DNA from: Adiantum capillus-veneris
Lineage: Eukaryota; Streptophyta; Polypodiopsida; Polypodiales; Pteridaceae
Length of the DNA stretch: 64,000 nt
Reading direction: 5' to 3'
Assembly (NCBI GenBank): GCA_014529385.2
Contig: CM043959.1
Coordinates: forward strand, 12,900,809-12,964,808
This document shows, in pieces, positions 34,704-46,300 of the stretch. A model generated the notes under the pieces. The model worked only from the letters and a program-made list of their open reading frames with translations, searched no databases and was not told where the DNA came from. A program made the position numbers and the translations under genes. Each line of letters begins with the position of its first letter. The stretch's first letter is position 1.

Positions 34704-37089
34704 TGATAGCCGTTTTTCAGCTCTCTGTGATTGCCATAGTGAGTTATCCCCCCCTATCAAATCACTCAAACACTGTGGTTACCCTCACCCTTTCACTGTA
34801 TATAGGTGCGTGTGAGTTAGGGGACTTTTTCCATATCTCCTTACTGAAATAAAAAACCCTCAATTAGCTAGGCATTGGGCTAGTTGAGCCAAAAAAAAAT
34901 AAAAAAAATAAAAAATATAAGTGTATTATGGCCCATGCGTATGTAAATATTTCTTTGTATATAGGGCCTAAATAAAAGATTTTTTCATAATTATTTTGGT
35001 ATTTATGTAAATATTTTTACCTAGGTGTGTGTTATTTATGCTATGTACATTGCCTCACCATTACCACAATTTTTCTTACCATTTTTCATACTCTTTATTC
35101 CATACAGAAATATTTTCATGTAAGCTTCTCTTATATTTGGTGTAACTCCACCCCAACAAAAATCCAAAAAAAAGTAGTTTTATTTATGTGTATATTTTTT
35201 CACTATTGTGATTTTTCCCTTCCTACATCTATTTTGTTTTTTTTTCTAAAAATTAGAACACCAAAAATATTTATCTTTTTATGGTAGCCTCATAATGAGA
35301 GAGATTTCTTTTGACCCCTTTATATTTTTTCCACTTATATTATTTATATTTGACATGTACATATTTTTTAGACCCCTCAATATTTGATTTTCTTAGTTGT
35401 ACTATTCACTTATATCATGATCTCAACAATATCTTTAATTATAGACCTACCAAATAAGGTCAAGGGTAGGTGGCATGCATACATGCACTATGGAGGGCTC
35501 ACTCTTGGAGGTATTCAAAAGAATCATCCAAAGAAGGACCCCACAAGGACCTTGTGCAGTGGAAAAAAACGGTCGGTTTTGCTGAATTTTTAAAGTTCAC
35601 TTGCTCTCCGAATTTGAAAAGGTGATACAAAAAAGAGTTGTAGCTCGTGGGCTGAACTTTTGCCTCAAATTTTTTTATATTTTTTTGAGCTATGAGCTGT
35701 GAGCTATGATTTTATTAGTGGACCCCAGTTTTCCAATGCCATGCAGCCACACTCTCTGTTCCACTTTATCATTTTCCTCTTTCACACACACTTCTCCACT
35801 CATCATCCCCACCTCTCTCACCACTCCTCTCTGCACCCTACTCAACTTCTCCTCAACCTTGAAGAATAAGAGAAACCATGGTGAACTCATACCTCCCACA
35901 CACAATTCCATTCCAAAATTGACCACCTAGTCTCATTTTTCCTCCTCCAAATTACCCATATCTATCAAAAAAACCACAAAATTTAGCCTCTTTTCTTAAA
36001 AGACAGCATCATGGTGGTTGATTACTCAGCTTCAATTACCTTGTCTCTCAAGGAAGGTCAAGAGTGGAGAAAAAATGTACCGTCAAAGCTAGTGGACCAT
36101 CAACAAGCGTCAAAATTGGCCCTACTCAAGACACTTGGAGCATCAACCTTGTAAGAAATCCACCTTTTCTTACCTCTTAAGAGTTTTTCTTCCTTATTTG
36201 TATCCTACATGGATACTCCCATTGTAAATATCCAATTCCATTTGTAAATTAATACTAACTCTACTAACACTAACCCACTATGAAAAGTCCTATCACCTCC
36301 ATTTCTCTCCTCTCTCTTTCCCCACCAACTTCTTGATAATTCCAAGCAAAAGAAATTAGATAAATTGCTGAAAATCTAACCCAACCATGGTTAGAGGAGT
36401 AACCCTAGCCTTCAAAATTGCTGTAAAAGGAGGGTGTAGCAAGCACAAAAAGGGGGGAGAAGAAAGAGCACTATGCTATAGCTTGAGAAGCCAAGCTAAA
36501 CCTCTTGAGAAGGAGCTCTTGAGTGGAATCACATTGGCATTAGGCATATGTATGTGTTGTATTAGGGGTGATTAGCAAGGGAACTCTATGCCATTGTAAG
36601 AGAGAGTGATCATTAAATTGAGAGTAGGAAATCTATCATTTCTCCTACTAGAGTAAGCCCAACATTTGCTGAATCAAGGAGGGTGAATTTGGACTAAGCA
36701 TGGATACCTTGTCTCCCTTCCAACGTGAATTCATGGACAATAATGATGTGTAAGTGTCTTGGTGTTTTATTTAAGTTCTTGATAGCTTGTCTCCGGGTAT
36801 TGTTATCAATTTAGCGATAAATCCCACATGCTGTAAGAGGGAGACAGGGTGGAGAGGACTCCCCTGGCCTTAAGACAGTGATTGGGGTGGCTTTTTTCTT
36901 GTGATGTGTTGTGGTGTAATTTACTCAGGCTATGTTGAACAAATACTAATCTCACTTTGATTGGTCATGACAGATTTGTAAGAAGGCATTAGTGTAACAA
37001 GCACCCCCTTCCCCCTTCTCTCTCTTTCTTACATATATATATTTATGTTTTCTTGATCATTAACGATACACTTCAAAGCAGCCCGAGCA

Positions 37090-37127
<38 letters not shown>

Positions 37128-37392
37128 CTCGTGTTTTAGTGTGTGAGAGTGTTCCATTGGTGTTAGGGTTAGTGTAAATTCCTTGCTTGTTTGTGGGTTG
37201 CTCTAACGATTCTCCTCTTTTGCGTCCTAGTTCGCTCTTAAACTAGGTGGTGCCCCTTGTGTAGTTGGGATTTGGATGGGGGTTTTTTGTTTTGGTTTGT
37301 GTTGTGTTTTGCCCCAACCCCATTGAGCAGCACGGGAGCCTTGAAGGGTGTCTAGAGGTTGCTCTTCTTGTTGCCCGCCCCGGACCGCTTCA
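34704..37392 (+). repeat. 3' LTR of element I
   Basis: Matches 25138-27737 but contains an extra 125 bp at 37141-37265. Its TATA box is mutated to TGTAAAA. It is followed directly by ACAT (37393-37396), the right target duplication. Confidence 0.95.
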
Positions 37393-39186
37393 ACATGATG
37401 CACTACTTCATTCGTGTAATAGTTCTTATACACATTCTTGAGGGGATAATAAACTAAGATATCGGGCCGGAGTTCCGCTTTCAGTAATCCAAAGGTTTTG
37501 ACTTGGTTTGCTGGAATCACATTGGTGACCTTCTGCAAGAGCCAGTCGTTGATGGTTTGGTTGGAGTTGCCCGAAACAGCCTGGTCCAATTGTGTGGGCA
37601 CCAAGTAGAATATCTCTATTACTCTCAACTCTTCTCCCCAACGTATCTTCTTCAAGTCGGTAGCCAGACACCCTAGCTTCCGAGCATTGATGTAGTAACC
37701 TCCTGGAAATGTCCAATCAAGTTTCCATCCTTTGTCAATGCGAGTGGACTGTGGCGTATAAGCCTTCAACAGTATCTCCATGATATCTCGCCTGAACTGG
37801 TAAACAGGGGATCTTCGAGCTTGCTCATAAATAAGCTCAAACACTTGGAACTTCCGATATTCGAGCACGAGGTCTTCCTGCAACACCAATGCAAGGAATT
37901 CGGATCAACTACCTATATACTTTCAGTTCCTTTTAAATGTTCAAACAATACGACTTTATTTTCCCAGCCTAACCTAGGCTCTGATACTAGGTGTGAGGTC
38001 CCCACCCCGTCGTATCAAACAACGGATCTGATGGTAAACCTGGTGGCCACTAGATCTATAGAGGAAGCAAACAAAATGGTTCAGGGTTCAACTAGCGGAC
38101 GATCTCTCATCACAAAGTGAGTCGAGTTCGAGCCTACTAGCAACGAGATCTAGCTCCACCTCGCAGGGGAAGCGTACTTAACTATCTAGTGATTCTAAGA
38201 CCCACCTTCCAAGAGGAGAGAAACCCCGAGTGCCTTTTTCCCCATGTTTCAGAGGCACGTACTCTCGAGGATTCGCCGCTCTAGGGGCAATGAGTAATAC
38301 CAATATCGAGTAAGCACTATGGGGACAGAGAGTTCCCAACCAATCGGGACCACCCATCTTGTAGGCATTGGCAACCCGAGCCAAGCCCCCACTTTCCACC
38401 CCCACACTCACACTTCCTCGTGTGACCTAATTACTACCACAAAGGTTGTTAACACAACATAGATATTCCTTGTTTAATTCCGAATCACATGGTTCGTTAA
38501 AACAGCCCTTCAACCAGTATTGCAAACAACACCAAGACAGAATTCTAGTAAAAATTCTACTCAAACTTATTCATAAAAGTTCCAATGTTCTGGAGGTACA
38601 ACATCCCCCCTCCAGCGAGAGTTCACTCCTCCCGTTGTCGCCTAGCTGCCCATACAACTAGGTATGTCCACCGCATAGAAAGCACGTCATGGACACTCCC
38701 ACCGCATAGAAAGCAAGTCGTGGGTATCCACCGCATAAAAAGCAAGTCGTGGATTCAAGATCCCTAACGAGGAACTCTGCCCCCTGTGATCAGTAGGGGG
38801 GTCAGGACTGATTCAACATTGGAAATAAAATGAACATGTAGAGCTAAATTTTCCCTAGCAAACATTCTTTCCTCTTGCAAACAGCATACCCATCAATCAT
38901 TTCTTTCCTACTTTATACTTAAATGTACTATGCATTCAATGCCGAGGTTTTTGTCGGATTTCTCCAACATGTTCGGGGATATGTTCATTCCTAACTAATC
39001 GTATGCAATGTTAATTAAACAACTTGAATAGAAATTGGGACCTACCTCTTCCATTTCTTCGTCAATAGCCCGTGAGATGGCCGGTATTTTCTCGTCCATG
39101 GGAGCCTTTCCTTTTCCGTTGACATTGCTTGTTCCCGCCTCGCAGTCGTGGGCTCCACCGAAGCGAGTTCTCTTAACCGGGGCCAT
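37393..39186 (-). CDS. Element O two-exon ORF starting inside the LTR
   Basis: Exon 1 is 39046-39186: ATG opens MAPVKRTRFGGAHD and runs 47 codons to GAG/GTAGGT, a donor in phase 0. Exon 2 starts at 37877 after TTGGTGTTGCAG, also phase 0, and is open for 162 codons to 37393, where element I begins. Removing I, it continues four or five codons at 25133 and ends at TAG 25118-25120, for about 213 residues in all. Exon 2 has no in-frame ATG, which supports splicing. It reads like a folded globular protein (QFRRDIMEILLKAY, GWKLDWTFPGGYY, ELRPDILVYYP) with no similarity I can recognise. The intron, 39045-37878, spans the rest of the LTR and the primer site. It could be a captured host gene piece or an element-specific accessory protein. 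Confidence 0.55.
37878..37991 (-). other. Element O leader start with primer binding site
   Basis: On the minus strand the LTR end CTCACA is followed by CC and then TAGTATCAGAGC (plus positions 37978-37989). This is one base from TGGTATCAGAGC, the initiator-methionine tRNA site used by many plant LTR elements. The G-to-A change is at the second base. Confidence 0.85.
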
Positions 39187-40063
39187 TTTTCTCACTACTT
39201 AAATGATAGACTTGAAAAAGAAAGAGCTAAGGTCCGAGAGTAACATGACAAACCAATCGGCAGATTAGATTTATTAAAGACTCCTCCTTATGCACGAGGT
39301 TAGATTTTTCCCTTTTTGCCCTAGCAATTTTAAGGGTAATTCTGTATCCACCCTATGGGAAACGACTCTAAGGTTAATTACTTGGCTTAAATGATTAAGA
39401 AATTCAGAGTTTTTCTAATTGATTCACGAAAGATATGAAGTAAGCAAGCTCATTCATTTTCCTAGAGCAATATGAAGGTGCAGAGTGACCGCAGGCATGT
39501 GTGATGGAAAAACCTTCTTCTTATTGGACTAATGACGGATTAATTTTCAGCCTTAATCGCATCTAAATGTGGGAGAAGATTAAGTATAATTTATAACAAC
39601 TCTATTGAGTAGTGAAAGATTGAATTCTGACAAATCTACACTATTACTAGCTGACAATTTATTGACTATACCGCCTAGAGAGAGAATCTTTCCTAATCAT
39701 GCATTAATCCTTGATTAAGGATGATGAATGGCTGAATAAATTAACTAAATGAATGATAATTATGTAATGAAGTATAGCTATGAAAACTTAGAGAGCAGCT
39801 ATAGAGAATTATAGCTAAAAGTAGGCATAGTAGACAAGAATTATGAGTGGGTAATGATGAGATTAAGAAGAGCAATAATTAAACCATAATTATCGTGATT
39901 ACGGGTTGAGAATCCTCTTAAATTCCTGATGCAATGAATCCTCAAGATGGGAATTTCGGCAACACCTCCCTCCTTGCTTCTCCTTCAAAAGCTGTGTGTG
40001 TGCCGGCAGCACCTTCCCAATGTGTAGGTGTGTGAGTATGCAATGTGTGTGTGTGAGCATATA

Positions 40064-40099
<36 letters not shown>

Positions 40100-40762
40100 G
40101 GCCTTTAAATAGGCTCCTACAGGCTGAAAATCGATTTGTGTTGCTAATTGCATCTGGATGAGCACTCAGTCCTTGCATGGCAAGTCCAGTTGCCTACCCA
40201 CCAAGTGTCCAGTTGGCTCAGTAAACTGACTCTCACACTGAGTTGCAGGCTTGGCAGCTTCCCCAAGACTCCCACAAAGCAAGAGGGTGCCCCCTAGCTG
40301 CTAAAGCAGGTCTGGAGTGGGCTGGGACCTGTTCCCACACAGCCTCGGGCCCCCGGTGCCTCCCGGACAATTTTGTGAAAAATTGGTTTTAGGCTAAAAC
40401 GGGCCATACGAGTCGGATTTTGATGCTGTAAATTGCTATACTAAGCTCTAACTAAGACGTACGGGTCTGAGTATCTGTCATATTTAGCAGCCCCTCGGGG
40501 TCCGAAAATGCATTTTTTTCAAATTCGGGATACGGGTGCAGATTTTCGAGACGGTCGAGACTGGACGGGTCGGGTGACCAAAAAATTACTACTTTTAGAA
40601 TTTTTTCACAAAAATTATTTTAATTCACATTTTGAAGCTTTATAACATTCTAACCATCATGGCACTGACAGAATCTGGAAAACTGCTAAAAATAGTAACT
40701 TATTTCATTGTATTCATTTTGTGGTACAAGGGTGCTCTTGTGATCGGGTCAGAGACCTTACA
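37992..40762 (-). repeat. 5' LTR of element O
   Basis: Partner of 17867-20624. The minus-strand TATA-like box TATTTAAA is at 40104-40111, so transcription would start near 40075 inside or next to the GT repeat at 40068-40096 and run leftward. The ATG of the LTR exon is at 39184-39186, about 0.9 kb downstream. Confidence 0.95.
40068..40096. repeat. (GT)n microsatellite in the element O 5' LTR
   Basis: About 14 GT units; the other LTR has only about 6-7 at 19948-19961, so the tract expanded or shrank after insertion. It sits at the presumed transcription start. Confidence 0.95.
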
Positions 40763-40767
40763 CACCA
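40763..40767. repeat. Target site duplication of element O, right copy
   Basis: CACCA, identical to 17862-17866. Confidence 0.9.
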
Positions 40768-41729
40768 GAAGACTCTCCACCATTGAATCCGGCTAGGGAT
40801 TATGCTTTAAAAGTTGTATGAACTAGTGGGTTAGCTTAAGGACGCATTTGAGGTAAAATTTCAAGAGTTTGCAAAAACTCAGATTATTTACTTTTTCTTG
40901 ATATTTTAGGCCAAATTAAGTTTTGACTTGACTCAGAGGCTTAAAATAGATCATAAAAATATTGTCCAACCACTGAAAAGTTGAAAAAGTGCTCATTTAG
41001 GCCAAAAGTAAATAATTGTGATTATTTACTTTTAGCTCAAAAGTGACCAAGGTTGATACCAAAGACTCTATGCATGTGTACAAACATCTTTTGTACATGC
41101 CCATAGAATTTGGATCACCAAACTGACCAAAAACTTGGTAAAAACTAAAATCTGTACTGATTGTTTGTTAAGAACTTGAGTGTAAATTGGAAAAATCTTG
41201 TTTAAACTTAGTGAAACTTGACTCATAGGCTTATATTGATGTGTAAGACAAGTGTACATGCTCAGTTGACCAAAAAGATGCAAAAATTTGAGAAAAGTAA
41301 ATAATCGTGATTATTTACTTCTGATACACAAAGACACCATTTTGGACTTTTGAGCTTGTACATTGTTAGACAAACATAATACAAGGCCACCGATCAATTT
41401 TGGTTTCAATCGGATCCAAATTGGTACATGTTCACTTAGTTTCCAAGTTGCAGATTAGTCTTTGGCTTTTTTCAAAAGTAGAATATGAAAGTCTCAATTG
41501 CTGACTCACTTAGCTCAAATTGAAGAGATACACATAGACCAGTCACAATAGTTAGAAAAAAATATACAGTCCTTGTGAAAGAATAGCTAACTTGATTTAA
41601 AGCTATATTGGAATCAGGTTGCAAACAAGGAATTGAAAGCTTGACAGAAGTGCAATCAAGTCAAGTGGAAGAAGCTGATAACAAGTCAATCCGACGATAA
41701 GTACTCTATCCAGGGCTTCACAAGTCTAT
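40768..41729 (+). other. P-b leader, right part
   Basis: Continues the leader interrupted at 17866. It carries the spaced palindromes and ends with TCTATCCAG (41705-41713), a good 3' splice site 16 bases before the gag ATG. Paired with the donor in the LTR at 16866, splicing would remove the primer site and palindromes, an intron of about 1.95 kb before O inserted. No ORF of note. Confidence 0.55.
41006..41320 (+). repeat. Palindromes in the P-b leader
   Basis: Two 26-bp palindromes at 41006-41031 and 41295-41320, 289 bp apart. The second has perfect 12-base arms, AAGTAAATAATC and its complement, around a GT centre; the first has one C-to-T change in the left arm. A half copy (GATTATTTACTT) is at 40882-40893. 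The bases before the second copy (CAAAAAGATGCAAAAATTTG) also resemble those before the 61800 copy, so these are diverged tandem monomers. Confidence 0.9.
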
Positions 41730-43313
41730 ATGAACCTTAGATCTAGCCGTATACTAGCAAACCAAGGCATATTTGGAGAGACCGCTAGTAGAGTCTCCCC
41801 TGAAGAGAGTGTGAATCAAGGAGATTACTTGGACACTATCTTTGAAGAAGTCTTAGACACAATCAACACCTGAAATGTCTTCCTATTCGACTCATTCAGA
41901 ATCCAGAATGACTGTGCGGTATAAGCACATACTCACCTTTTATAAGACTAATTACCATGGAGCTCAGGCTTACCTGGATCCCAATGAAGAGTATGCTATT
42001 TGCATTGATGACCATAACATAGAGTTTGAAGAGGAAATCAGGGCAAACAAACAAGGAAAAACTTATATGGATAAAAATGGAAACCAATGAGTGCTACTAC
42101 CGACCAAAGTATGATGGGAATGTTCAGTATGTGCCTACGAGGCCACAAGGACAACCCATGTACAGATATCAGCCTAATATGGCACCGGCTCAAAGACCAC
42201 TGATGGGAATGGAAAGACCTCAACCTGTTTTGGGTCAACAATCTCGATATCTTGGACATAATGTAGTGCCTATAAAGTACATGCATTTAGAGGTAGTTAT
42301 AGATGAACAAACACTAGTGTCTGTTATACCATATGCTGAGCCTAGTCCATCTACAATAATGGTAGTAGGAGATTGGTATAATTCACATCCACCACCAATG
42401 GAAGAACCTGTGACTTATAATACACGAGAGCTTGCAACGATGTACTATGTAGCTAATCAAGGTGTTAGACCTCCGATGGTAAGACCCATAATTAAGCCAA
42501 GAATTGGAAATTATCACAATTGTGGTGCAAATGATCACTAGAATAATGAATGCCCATAGCCTGACAAGAACATTAAGCCAGTTGAAGCCTTTTGTATACA
42601 ATGTTGCAAAAAGGGAGGACACCTCTCTTAAGATTGTCCAAAAAATCCTTTGAACAAAGAAAACAGTAGTGAATGTAGTCCAAGTGATACCTAGTAGCTC
42701 ATGTGAGAGTGAACCTATTGTTCCAATCAAGGTAGTCAACAGAGCCCAGGCTAAGAAAAAGAAACATAACTCCTCTGATGATTGGGAGAATACTAAAATT
42801 TTCTCTCAAAAGACCAAGAGAAGCAGAAGGAAAAGGTATGAGATGAGAAAACAAAAACAAAGGGCTGAAATCGAGGAGAAAGTCAATAAAATATTTCAGG
42901 GAAAAGTGAAAGAAACTGAAAATGAAATCAAGGAAACCACCGTGAAATCTGGAGGATCAATTTTGGTAGACAAAATTTTCAAGCCAATCAATGTAGCCTT
43001 GGAATCTTACCAAGCGGGACTTAAAGCAGGCCAAAACATGGAAAACAAATGGAAAAACTATTCTTCTTTAGATATAGAAGCAGCTAAGCTTGAAGCCTAT
43101 CAAAATTTGGTAAGAACTACTCAAGAGATGCTGGAAAAACAAAAACCCAAGCTCAAGAGTATGGCAAAACCTAAGGAGCTTGTGGTAGGAACCAGTAAAG
43201 AGAAATGTGGGGTGGTGGTAGAACCCCACCTTGAAACTAAAGAGCTAGAACTCATAGTGTCTGACAGTGAAGATACCTTAGATGGAATTCTGTTTGTAGA
43301 AGAAGACTAGTTA
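41730..43313 (+). pseudogene. P-b gag (capsid, two zinc knuckles, charged tail), decayed
   Basis: Starts MNLRSSRIL at 41730, aligned with the start in P-a. A TGA and a frameshift follow near 41870, after which YKHILTFYKT and YLDPNEEYAICIDDH continue in two frames. Two nucleocapsid knuckles are recognisable: NCGANDH then NNEC near 42520-42552, whose first cysteine is missing and where a stop interrupts, and CIQCCKKGGHLS then DC near 42597-42640 with another stop. The tail at 42669-43310 is lysine- and glutamate-rich and likely partly coiled (KRYEMRKQKQRAEIEEKV). No function can remain. The capsid fold itself is inferred from position. Confidence 0.75.
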
Positions 43314-46300
43314 GGAATGTGGGAAAAAGTTAGAGAGATTAATGATGGGAGCCTAACTCTGAAGTGAGCTCCTACAGAGGAATTTTGGTTAGACAATCTA
43401 CCTCCTGATATGGACGTGGATATACAATCCTTGTATGGGGATTGTGGCTCTAAAGCTTCAAGAATGTCTAAGCCAATCACTCTGAAAACACTACCCTCTT
43501 ACTTGGGAGATAACAAAGACGAATCCATAGTGTGTAAAACCACCCAGATAAAGAGAGCGGAACAGACCCTAAAGGTAGACAACATCCATTCAATCATGTC
43601 TACAACCATTCAATGCACTCTTACTTTAGGAGAACTGTTGAAAATCACACCATATTTATGGAATGATCTACAGAAAACTCTAGAGAAAGTGGAGATAAGA
43701 GGACTAATCGTGAAAAATTTGGAAAAATTGAAACACGAATTGGATAACAAGGAGATCAGATCCATTCCAATGAACAAAGTTGGAGAATACTACAAAGGGA
43801 AAGAAGGAAACACAACCCTTCCTGTGAGATTTAACAATATAGAAACCATGGCATTATTGGATAGTGGGGTAGGCATAGCCATAGCCATGAAAGCAGTATG
43901 GGAATCATGGGGAAACCAGCCATTAGACAAACTCGAATGAAATTGCAATTGGCAGATGGACACATAAAAAAAAACTGCTTGAAAAGTGATGGTTAGTTTC
44001 TGTGGAATTGATTATCTACACACTTTTGTAATACTGGACTTTGGAAAGAAACTCAATTATGAAATCATCTTGGGAAGACCTTTCGTGCGATAAGTACAAC
44101 TCATTCAGGATTGGGGAAACAATTATCTATACTTGAAGAAAATGGGATCAATAACAAGGGTTAATCTAAAAGATCACACTTGTAGAGATTGCATAAAAAC
44201 ACCCATACAAGAATTTGACTCAGTCTCTTTGGCTAAAACTAAGCTTCCATCTTGGTTGAACAAAGACACACCTATTTGGATGTGTGGAGCCTCAGAAAAC
44301 GGAAGTTTGAAACGAGAAGAATGTATCTTAGAAAGGGATTTCACAAATGAAGCCTATGTACCTGAACCCTTTCCAGAGCATTTTTTTGAGCCATTTGAGT
44401 GGACTCAAATATTGGCAACAATGGATGTATGTGTAAATATGTCTATGCCTACCCAATTTTGCAATGAGGATGGCTATGGCATAATTCCCATACAAATGAT
44501 CTCAACCCTTCACATTGAAGACAAAATTCTAGAATCCAAGGACTTGATGAAGGCTCAACAAGTCTTTTCAGAACTCTACTATGATGCAACAGATGAGTTA
44601 GAAGAACATTCAGCTACCTCAGATGATTTGGGGTCGGAAAAAGAACATGTGAGAGCTAAACTACTCATGAAAGGAGGGGAGGAATTTTTTTTTGACTTTC
44701 CAAACCAAAAACCGAGAAGATAGAAATGGTATAGAAGAAAAAGAGACACAAGAAACTTGAAAGCTAGACCTATGCCCTTAGTCTCCAGTAGAACATAGTT
44801 TTTGATGCAAATAGATGCACATGATTGTGTCAAAGACAAAATCACTGGTAGATATCCTTTAAACAAAAAGCAAGAAACATCAAAAACGTTGAGAAAAACA
44901 AGAAAGAAAACTCAAGCAAAACCTAAATACCAGGACAAGGATTCAGCCATGCCACAAGTTGAAGGGAGAAAGAAGCATCAAGAGTTGAAGAAAGCTCTAA
45001 AGGAGATATATACCACTGAAATGGAAACCAGTAAGGGGGAAGGTAAAGATGTAACGAGTGTTCCATCCCATTACAAGAAATATACTCTCCAAGACCGAAA
45101 AATCATAGTCAAACAACCTGTCAAGGAACTACAAAAATAGGGTGTCCTACGAAGGACCTGAAAACATAAAAGAGATAGGTCTAGCCAAATCTGGAGAAGA
45201 GCCTAGACCTGCTTACATTGCAAACGACTTGACAGAAGAAGAAGAGGAGCTTTTGTAAAGCTTACTGAAAGAATACCGATATATTTTTTCTTGGTCTTAT
45301 AAGGATCTCAAGGGTGTTGATCCAGAAATCTATCAACATACCATACCTATGAGAGATGATGCAAAACCAAGCAGACAGAGGCCATATACTTATAATAATG
45401 AAACATTTGCCAGAAAGATCAAAGAAGAGATAGAAAAGCTAAAGGAGACCAAATTCATTTATGAAATTGAACACACAGATTGGGTGTCTCCAATTGTGGT
45501 AGTACCCAAGAAAAATGGAAAATTAAGGGTGTGTGTCAATCTCAAGAAAGTGAATGTAGCTACTAGTAGAGACAACTTTCCTTTTCCAATCACTGATCAT
45601 TTTTTAGAATGAGTTGAAGGGAAAGAAGCTTATAGATTTTTACATGGCTTTTTGGGATACAATCAACTTTTGGTTGACCCCAAAGATCAGCATAAAAGTG
45701 CCTTTGCAACTGAATGGGGTATTTTTGACTATCGGGTTATGCCTTTTGGGTTAACTAATGCTCCTGCCACCTTTCAAAGATTGATGAGCCATGCTTTTAA
45801 AGAATATCTTTGAAATTTCTTGGAAGTATATATGGATGATCTATGTGTACATTCATCAATCCAGGCTGATCATTTTGAACACCTCAAAAAGGTATTCGAA
45901 AATTGTAGACTTTATAAGATTTTTTTAAATCCTGAAAAGTGCACATTTATGGGCAGACAAGGAAAAATTCTTGGACATATAGTGTCTAAAAATGGCATAG
46001 CTACTGATATGGATAATATTCATGTTATTGCTAAATTGCCTAGACCAACAACAATCAAAGGGGTTCAAGCTTTCATGGGACATTGCGGATATTACACGCG
46101 GTTCATTTACATGTACACTATAATTACAAAACCCATGTACAGCTTGATAACACTCTTTGACTGGACTGATGAGTGTGAAGAATCCTTCATGAAGCTTAAG
46201 GAAGCTCTCACTTCAACTCCAATATTGAAAGCACCAGATTAGAATAAGATATTCCACATACATGTAGATGCTTCCAATTTTTCCATTGAGTGTATCCTAG

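Larger units (their letters stand above)
25138..37392 (+). mobile_element. Element I: Tat-like gypsy element nested in O
   Basis: Two long LTRs (25138-27737 and 34704-37392) with TG..CA ends flank an internal region with primer site, four extra ORFs, a gag-pol frame and a polypurine tract. ACAT lies just outside both ends, a 4-bp rather than the usual 5-bp duplication. The element interrupts the leader of O in opposite orientation. Two RNase H domains (one of the archaeal type) and no chromodomain point to the Tat side of Ty3/gypsy. Confidence 0.93.
17867..40762 (-). mobile_element. Element O: chromovirus, interrupted by element I
   Basis: Bounded by two about 2.76-kb LTRs with TG..CA ends and a perfect 5-bp target duplication. 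Read on the minus strand the order is 5' LTR (40762-37992), primer site, leader with a coding exon, gag, pol with chromodomain, polypurine tract, 3' LTR (20624-17867). Element I occupies 25138-37392 in the leader; without it and its target repeat O would be about 10.6 kb. LTR copies differ at roughly 40-50 sites by eye (about 1.5-2 percent) plus a dinucleotide-repeat length change, so the insertion is fairly recent. Confidence 0.93.

Noticed and set aside
37141-37265. Reading the LTR length difference as a retained or lost intron
   Set aside because: The joint that reproduces the short form would need a TG..AG intron; a deletion between TAGT repeats explains it exactly.
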